This document shows positions 60,891 through 64,000 of a stretch of 64,000 nt of DNA, piece by piece. The notes beneath the pieces were generated by a model, which was not told where the DNA came from, did no database searches, and saw only the letters and a list, made by a program, of their open reading frames with translations. This stretch comes from JAFDZW01 sp035632315 (GTDB taxonomy: Bacteria > Bacteroidota > Ignavibacteria > Palsa-1295): NCBI GenBank assembly GCA_035632315.1, contig DASQGZ010000022.1:1-64000 (forward strand), read 5' to 3'. How positions within the stretch are numbered: position 1 is the stretch's first letter; the number at the start of each line of letters is the position of its first letter. A program made the position numbers and the translations under genes.

Positions 60891-61967
60891 ATGAAAGCAC
60901 TACTGACAATAATCATTGTACTTAATATCGGACTAATTGCGAATGGTAGTAAGGCGCTTCCCCTTCGACGACATTACGTTGCCGCACCATCCTCTAAGCC
61001 GATTGCAATGATCGGCATGTCATCATTTAGTTTTTCTCAGCCTCGATTTGCCTGCCGAAACTCTGACGGCACCCCTTGTTGGACGTGTGATGGAAGTGGA
61101 TTTTCAATTAAGGCAAAGAACGTCATGCCGCAGACTATAAACTCATCAGAAGATATGATGGACAGTTGCAAATCCCAATGGAAGTGGATGCAGGACATAT
61201 CTCCAGCCACACAGGATCAATATAAAATCCAATATGACAGTCTTCGTCATTACATTGAAACATGTGCATTGGTCGATAGCGACTGGTCATATCAGGCTTT
61301 TACAACGCTCGATGTTGATGTCCAAGATTACAATCCGACTGACACGACTCGGTATGACAGATACCGCGATTGGCTGTTGAGTGTGTTATATCTTAACCCA
61401 AACCCCCACTATTTCTGCGCCTGTGTCGAATCGATATCTGGTACATACGCGGCAGGAATATACCATAATGTCCCAAATGCCGGATTAGCAGTGATCAAAT
61501 ATCTGATTGATAACAAATCCTGCAATTCACAGGGATTAGACTCGACATACTCCTGGAGTATTCAAAGCCGACATCAGCAATGGCTTAACGGTAATAGGAA
61601 AATACCTGAGGACACAATATTGCCTTCACTCGATTCGATTGGGCTTGGAATACTCTTACACCATCAAGGTGTAACGCCGAGTACATATCTACCCAATCCA
61701 TACCTTGTATCGGTTTCCTCTAGTCCGAATCCGTTTAAGAATGAAACAACGATTTCATTCACATTAAATCGTATGGCATATATTACGGTGGACGTCTTTG
61801 ATGTCCTTGGCCATAAAGTCTGGGGTTCGGATCATGGCGGGACAATGGATGCTGGAGTACATACGATACGTCTCGATGGCGCGGGCTTACCGACAGGGAC
61901 GCTGTATGCGAGAATCTCAACCGGCTTCGGGGAAGTTAAGACAGCGAAGTTGGTGAAGCAGGAATAA
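60891..61967 (+). CDS. Secreted protein of unknown function with T9SS sorting domain
   Basis: About 358 residues from ATG 60891 (MKALLTIIIVLNIG), with a signal peptide ending NGSKA; an upstream TTG adds seven residues. The mature part has CRNSDGTPCWTCDGSG with a CxxC pair, then an aromatic- and Asp-rich middle, and ends with a T9SS sorting domain (SSSPNPFKNETTISFTL to TGLP-type GAGLPTGTLYARI). Codons are AT-rich compared with glgA. No family is recognised. Confidence 0.7.
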   Translation: MKALLTIIIVLNIGLIANGSKALPLRRHYVAAPSSKPIAMIGMSSFSFSQPRFACRNSDGTPCWTCDGSGFSIKAKNVMPQTINSSEDMMDSCKSQWKWMQDISPATQDQYKIQYDSLRHYIETCALVDSDWSYQAFTTLDVDVQDYNPTDTTRYDRYRDWLLSVLYLNPNPHYFCACVESISGTYAAGIYHNVPNAGLAVIKYLIDNKSCNSQGLDSTYSWSIQSRHQQWLNGNRKIPEDTILPSLDSIGLGILLHHQGVTPSTYLPNPYLVSVSSSPNPFKNETTISFTLNRMAYITVDVFDVLGHKVWGSDHGGTMDAGVHTIRLDGAGLPTGTLYARISTGFGEVKTAKLVKQE

Positions 61968-61980
61968 TGACCTCACCCTA

Positions 61981-62010
61981 ATCCCTCTCCATAAGTATAT
62001 GGAGCGGGAT
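61981..62010 (+). terminator. Hairpin terminator / small palindrome
   Basis: ATCCCTCTCCATA with TATGGAGCGGGAT form a 13-bp stem with one mismatch and a 4-base loop, followed by GTTTTATT. The preceding CCTCACCCTAATCCCTCTCC resembles an intergenic word common in many bacteria. Confidence 0.6.
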
Positions 62011-62054
62011 GTTTTATTATCGCAGTCGCTCATTTCTCCCAAACTCCACGCGTC

Positions 62055-63326
62055 TTGGCGGTGTTTACCTCGGACGTGAATTTTAAAAGACCACATCACC
62101 TGTCTTTTGCCGCGCTCATTGCGCTTGCCGCGGCACTGCTTATAACTTCTTGTAAAGAGAACATTTCGACGATCGGCAGCCCGTTTCTGCAAGATAGCGT
62201 CTTTCGCGGAGCGAATACGTTCTCCGATTCGGCAAATATCCGGCTCTACGCGGTCTTGAAGCAAACGGTAAGTGCAGAAGGGATCGCCTATAATGTCAAT
62301 TATTCCTCTCCGTACCTGTTTCTCGGTAACGCTCCGTCGGAAAATATGAGCGCGTGGATAGGGATGAAAATTCCGTTTATCCCGGATAGTACAGGAACGA
62401 TCGTTGACGATTCGCTTGTGATCTCACTCGACAGTTCATATTTTTATGGGACGAATCCCGGTGCGGCGCTCATCGAGTTCGATGTCTATACGTGCGATCA
62501 TTTTTCCGATTCAACAGCCTCGCTGACGATGGCGGATCTTTCTGCAGTGCCGGTCGCCCATTTTTCTCAAACGATCGTAAAAGATTCGCAGCAAGTGCTC
62601 GTGATGCGGCTCGATACATCGAAGATCATTTCTGCGCTCCGAACGGCATCGCTCTCGCTGATACTGGTGCCGACGAATAATATGACGGCGATCCGCGGAT
62701 TTGCTTCGCTCGAGAACGGCTCGGCGTCACTCTCTCCATATATCAAGCTGACGATTTCTTCAACGTCAGGAAATTATTTCACGAGCCGCGCGCCGCAATA
62801 TGATTTTCATCTGCTCGCGGATAAGAGCACACTTGCTCAGGGTGAGTTCGGTCTTCGCGGAAGCCGAGCGCTTCGAGAACGGATCGTGATCAACACAAAA
62901 CAGATCCGCACGCAGCTTGGGCTTACGCCGTTTGTCACGATCAATAGCGCGCAGTTGGAGTTTGTGAGCGATCCCATCGAGCATACATCTTCGCTGCTGC
63001 CGGTCGATACGTCAATTCCGGCGCTGGTCTATCGGGATAGTTTAACCGCCGATTCGATCCAAGCGATCATCCCGGGCTCGTCACGATCGGCAACGGATGT
63101 GAATACGCTGATCTATCAGATCCGCGGCGACATCGAGTACGCTGTTCGCAACGGGCTCGACAGCATCGTCTTCGAATTACAAAATGGCTACGCTGCAAGA
63201 ACGTTCGGCACGACCTATATAATAGTAGAAGATTATAATGTCGATCGCTGGGCATTCTATGACCAACATGCTGCCGACCCGACAAAACGCCCGAAGCTTT
63301 TGCTCACTTATTCATATTTGAAATGA
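62055..63326 (+). CDS. Lipoprotein, DUF4270-like
   Basis: 423 residues from a TTG at 62055. The lipobox is LLITSC, with Cys about residue 33, followed by KENISTIGSPFLQD. The body is beta-rich with SPYLFLGNAPSENMSAWIGM and ends GTTYIIVEDYNVDRWAFYDQ. The layout, an N-terminal IGSP motif then two beta-sandwich parts, resembles DUF4270-type outer-membrane lipoproteins; this is tentative. Its TGA overlaps the next ATG (ATGA), so it is coupled with the outer-membrane protein that follows. Confidence 0.65.
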   Translation: MAVFTSDVNFKRPHHLSFAALIALAAALLITSCKENISTIGSPFLQDSVFRGANTFSDSANIRLYAVLKQTVSAEGIAYNVNYSSPYLFLGNAPSENMSAWIGMKIPFIPDSTGTIVDDSLVISLDSSYFYGTNPGAALIEFDVYTCDHFSDSTASLTMADLSAVPVAHFSQTIVKDSQQVLVMRLDTSKIISALRTASLSLILVPTNNMTAIRGFASLENGSASLSPYIKLTISSTSGNYFTSRAPQYDFHLLADKSTLAQGEFGLRGSRALRERIVINTKQIRTQLGLTPFVTINSAQLEFVSDPIEHTSSLLPVDTSIPALVYRDSLTADSIQAIIPGSSRSATDVNTLIYQIRGDIEYAVRNGLDSIVFELQNGYAARTFGTTYIIVEDYNVDRWAFYDQHAADPTKRPKLLLTYSYLK

Positions 63327-64000
63327 TCGCTGTGCTCTCTAAAAGATCTTTTCTGTGCATCGCGCTCATAGTGATCGTGAATGGCTTTTCAAATACGCGC
63401 GTCGTCGCGCAAGGTTCGCCGTATTCGTTTCTTGGGTTCGGCGATGTAACCTCCGCTACGAATTCACGGCTGCAAGCGCTTTCTGGCACGGGTGTTGCAA
63501 TGGCTGACGGGTTTATCATTAATGAGCTCAACCCGGCGGCATTGACGTACCTTTCAAAAACGCAGTTTGATATTTGTCTGCGATACTCCTACGATCAGAT
63601 GACACTCGGCCCCGATCAAGGAAGCAACTATCGTTTCAAGATCGGCGGCCTCTCTGCCGGAACACTTGTTTCAAGTGCAGCGCATCTTGGCGTGGCGATC
63701 GGTTTTTTGCCGGTGACAGATGCCGAAGCGAAAACGATTCGTAACGATTCGCTTGGCGGGACGATCTATCAGCGTGAAGGGGGGCTTTCTGAGTTCTATC
63801 TCGGCGCTGCAGTGCGCCCGACGAGTGCACTTGCGCTCGGCGGACGGCTCGATATTTTATTCGGCAATGTTCGAACGATCGCGCAGGCGAATATCACCGG
63901 CGATGATGTACAGTCCGGTATTTTTCAGCGAGAGTATTCCGAGAGCGGACTTCGTGGGACGTTCGGTTTTATGCTCTCACTTGATTCGCTATTTTCAGAG
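63323..64000 (+). CDS. Outer-membrane protein (FadL/PorV-like start), 3' partial
   Basis: 226 visible residues; the frame runs off the window. The ATG at 63323 overlaps the previous stop by four bases. The signal peptide spans about residues 8-29, ending RVVAQ. It is followed by GSPYSFLGFGDVTSATNSR and GTGVAMADGFIINELNPAAL, the pattern found at the start of FadL-type and PorV-like barrels where a hatch segment precedes the first strand (N-P-A motif). Alternating strands follow (LGVAIGFLPV, YLGAAVRPTSALALGG). Probably an outer-membrane porin or transporter partner of the coupled lipoprotein; it could belong to T9SS or to small-molecule uptake. Confidence 0.75.
   Translation, partial: MIAVLSKRSFLCIALIVIVNGFSNTRVVAQGSPYSFLGFGDVTSATNSRLQALSGTGVAMADGFIINELNPAALTYLSKTQFDICLRYSYDQMTLGPDQGSNYRFKIGGLSAGTLVSSAAHLGVAIGFLPVTDAEAKTIRNDSLGGTIYQREGGLSEFYLGAAVRPTSALALGGRLDILFGNVRTIAQANITGDDVQSGIFQREYSESGLRGTFGFMLSLDSLFSE

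Noticed and set aside
1..64000. Insertion sequences, prophage or integrative element
   Set aside because: No transposase, integrase, phage structural gene or att-like direct repeats were seen; only small palindromic elements.

Overview
The window looks like a chromosomal segment of a bacterium of the Bacteroidota/Chlorobiota (FCB) assemblage, probably outside the classical Bacteroidia; an Ignavibacteria/Kapabacteria-like lineage is my best guess, but this is inference. The support is: about nine secreted proteins ending in a type IX secretion (T9SS) sorting domain; a short Bacteroidota-type primary sigma factor; several upstream sites matching the Bacteroidota -7 element TAnnTTTG; mostly absent Shine-Dalgarno sequences; a fused alpha-beta 2-oxoacid dehydrogenase E1; and a TonB-dependent receptor. 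No rRNA, tRNA, CRISPR array, transposase or prophage was seen.

Layout. 1-1.5 kb: sucD (5' end cut off) and ndk. 1.5-3.6 kb: a surface Ig-like repeat protein. 3.7-6.7 kb: dnaN, recF and a DUF721/DciA-like gene, with dnaN-recF bracketed by two copies of a palindromic intergenic element. 6.8-12.5 kb: a helical protein of unknown family, a YeiH-type membrane protein, the fused E1 and an orphan ComB-like phosphatase. 12.7-20.5 kb: envelope and secreted proteins, including an aspartic-protease-like protein with both active sites degenerate, and a large glycoside hydrolase. 20.6-23.3 kb: trpS, a lipoprotein and clpS. 23.4-25.4 kb: a CAP-domain surface protein. 25.5-31.8 kb: a housekeeping run alaS-dacB-Nudix-gatA, in which alaS carries an in-frame palindromic insertion. 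31.9-37.0 kb: a GAF-GAF-degenerate GGDEF protein, two DUF6263-like proteins and an ADP-ribose-type Nudix enzyme. 37.1-38.7 kb: a small protein, a PIN-domain protein and the sigma factor. 38.8-44.6 kb: asnB between two surface proteins. 44.7-48.9 kb: a likely metal locus with a short His-rich CDF exporter, a small His/Cys protein, a TonB receptor and a membrane protein. 49.2-55.2 kb: a glycine-rich beta-roll surface protein and a DUF1800/DUF1501 pair, all three with strong Shine-Dalgarno sites unlike the rest of the window. 55.4-64 kb: a paralogue of the 6.8 kb gene, surface proteins, glgA, a lipoprotein and a truncated outer-membrane protein.

How it fits together. Core replication, translation and metabolism genes alternate with envelope and secreted cargo. 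The secreted proteins (Asp-box propellers, CAP, Ig-like, glycoside hydrolase) point to a cell that exports many surface proteins through T9SS. The least ordinary signal is palindromic DNA: several unrelated families of imperfect palindromes sit against stop codons or between genes, and one sits inside the alaS reading frame without breaking it.
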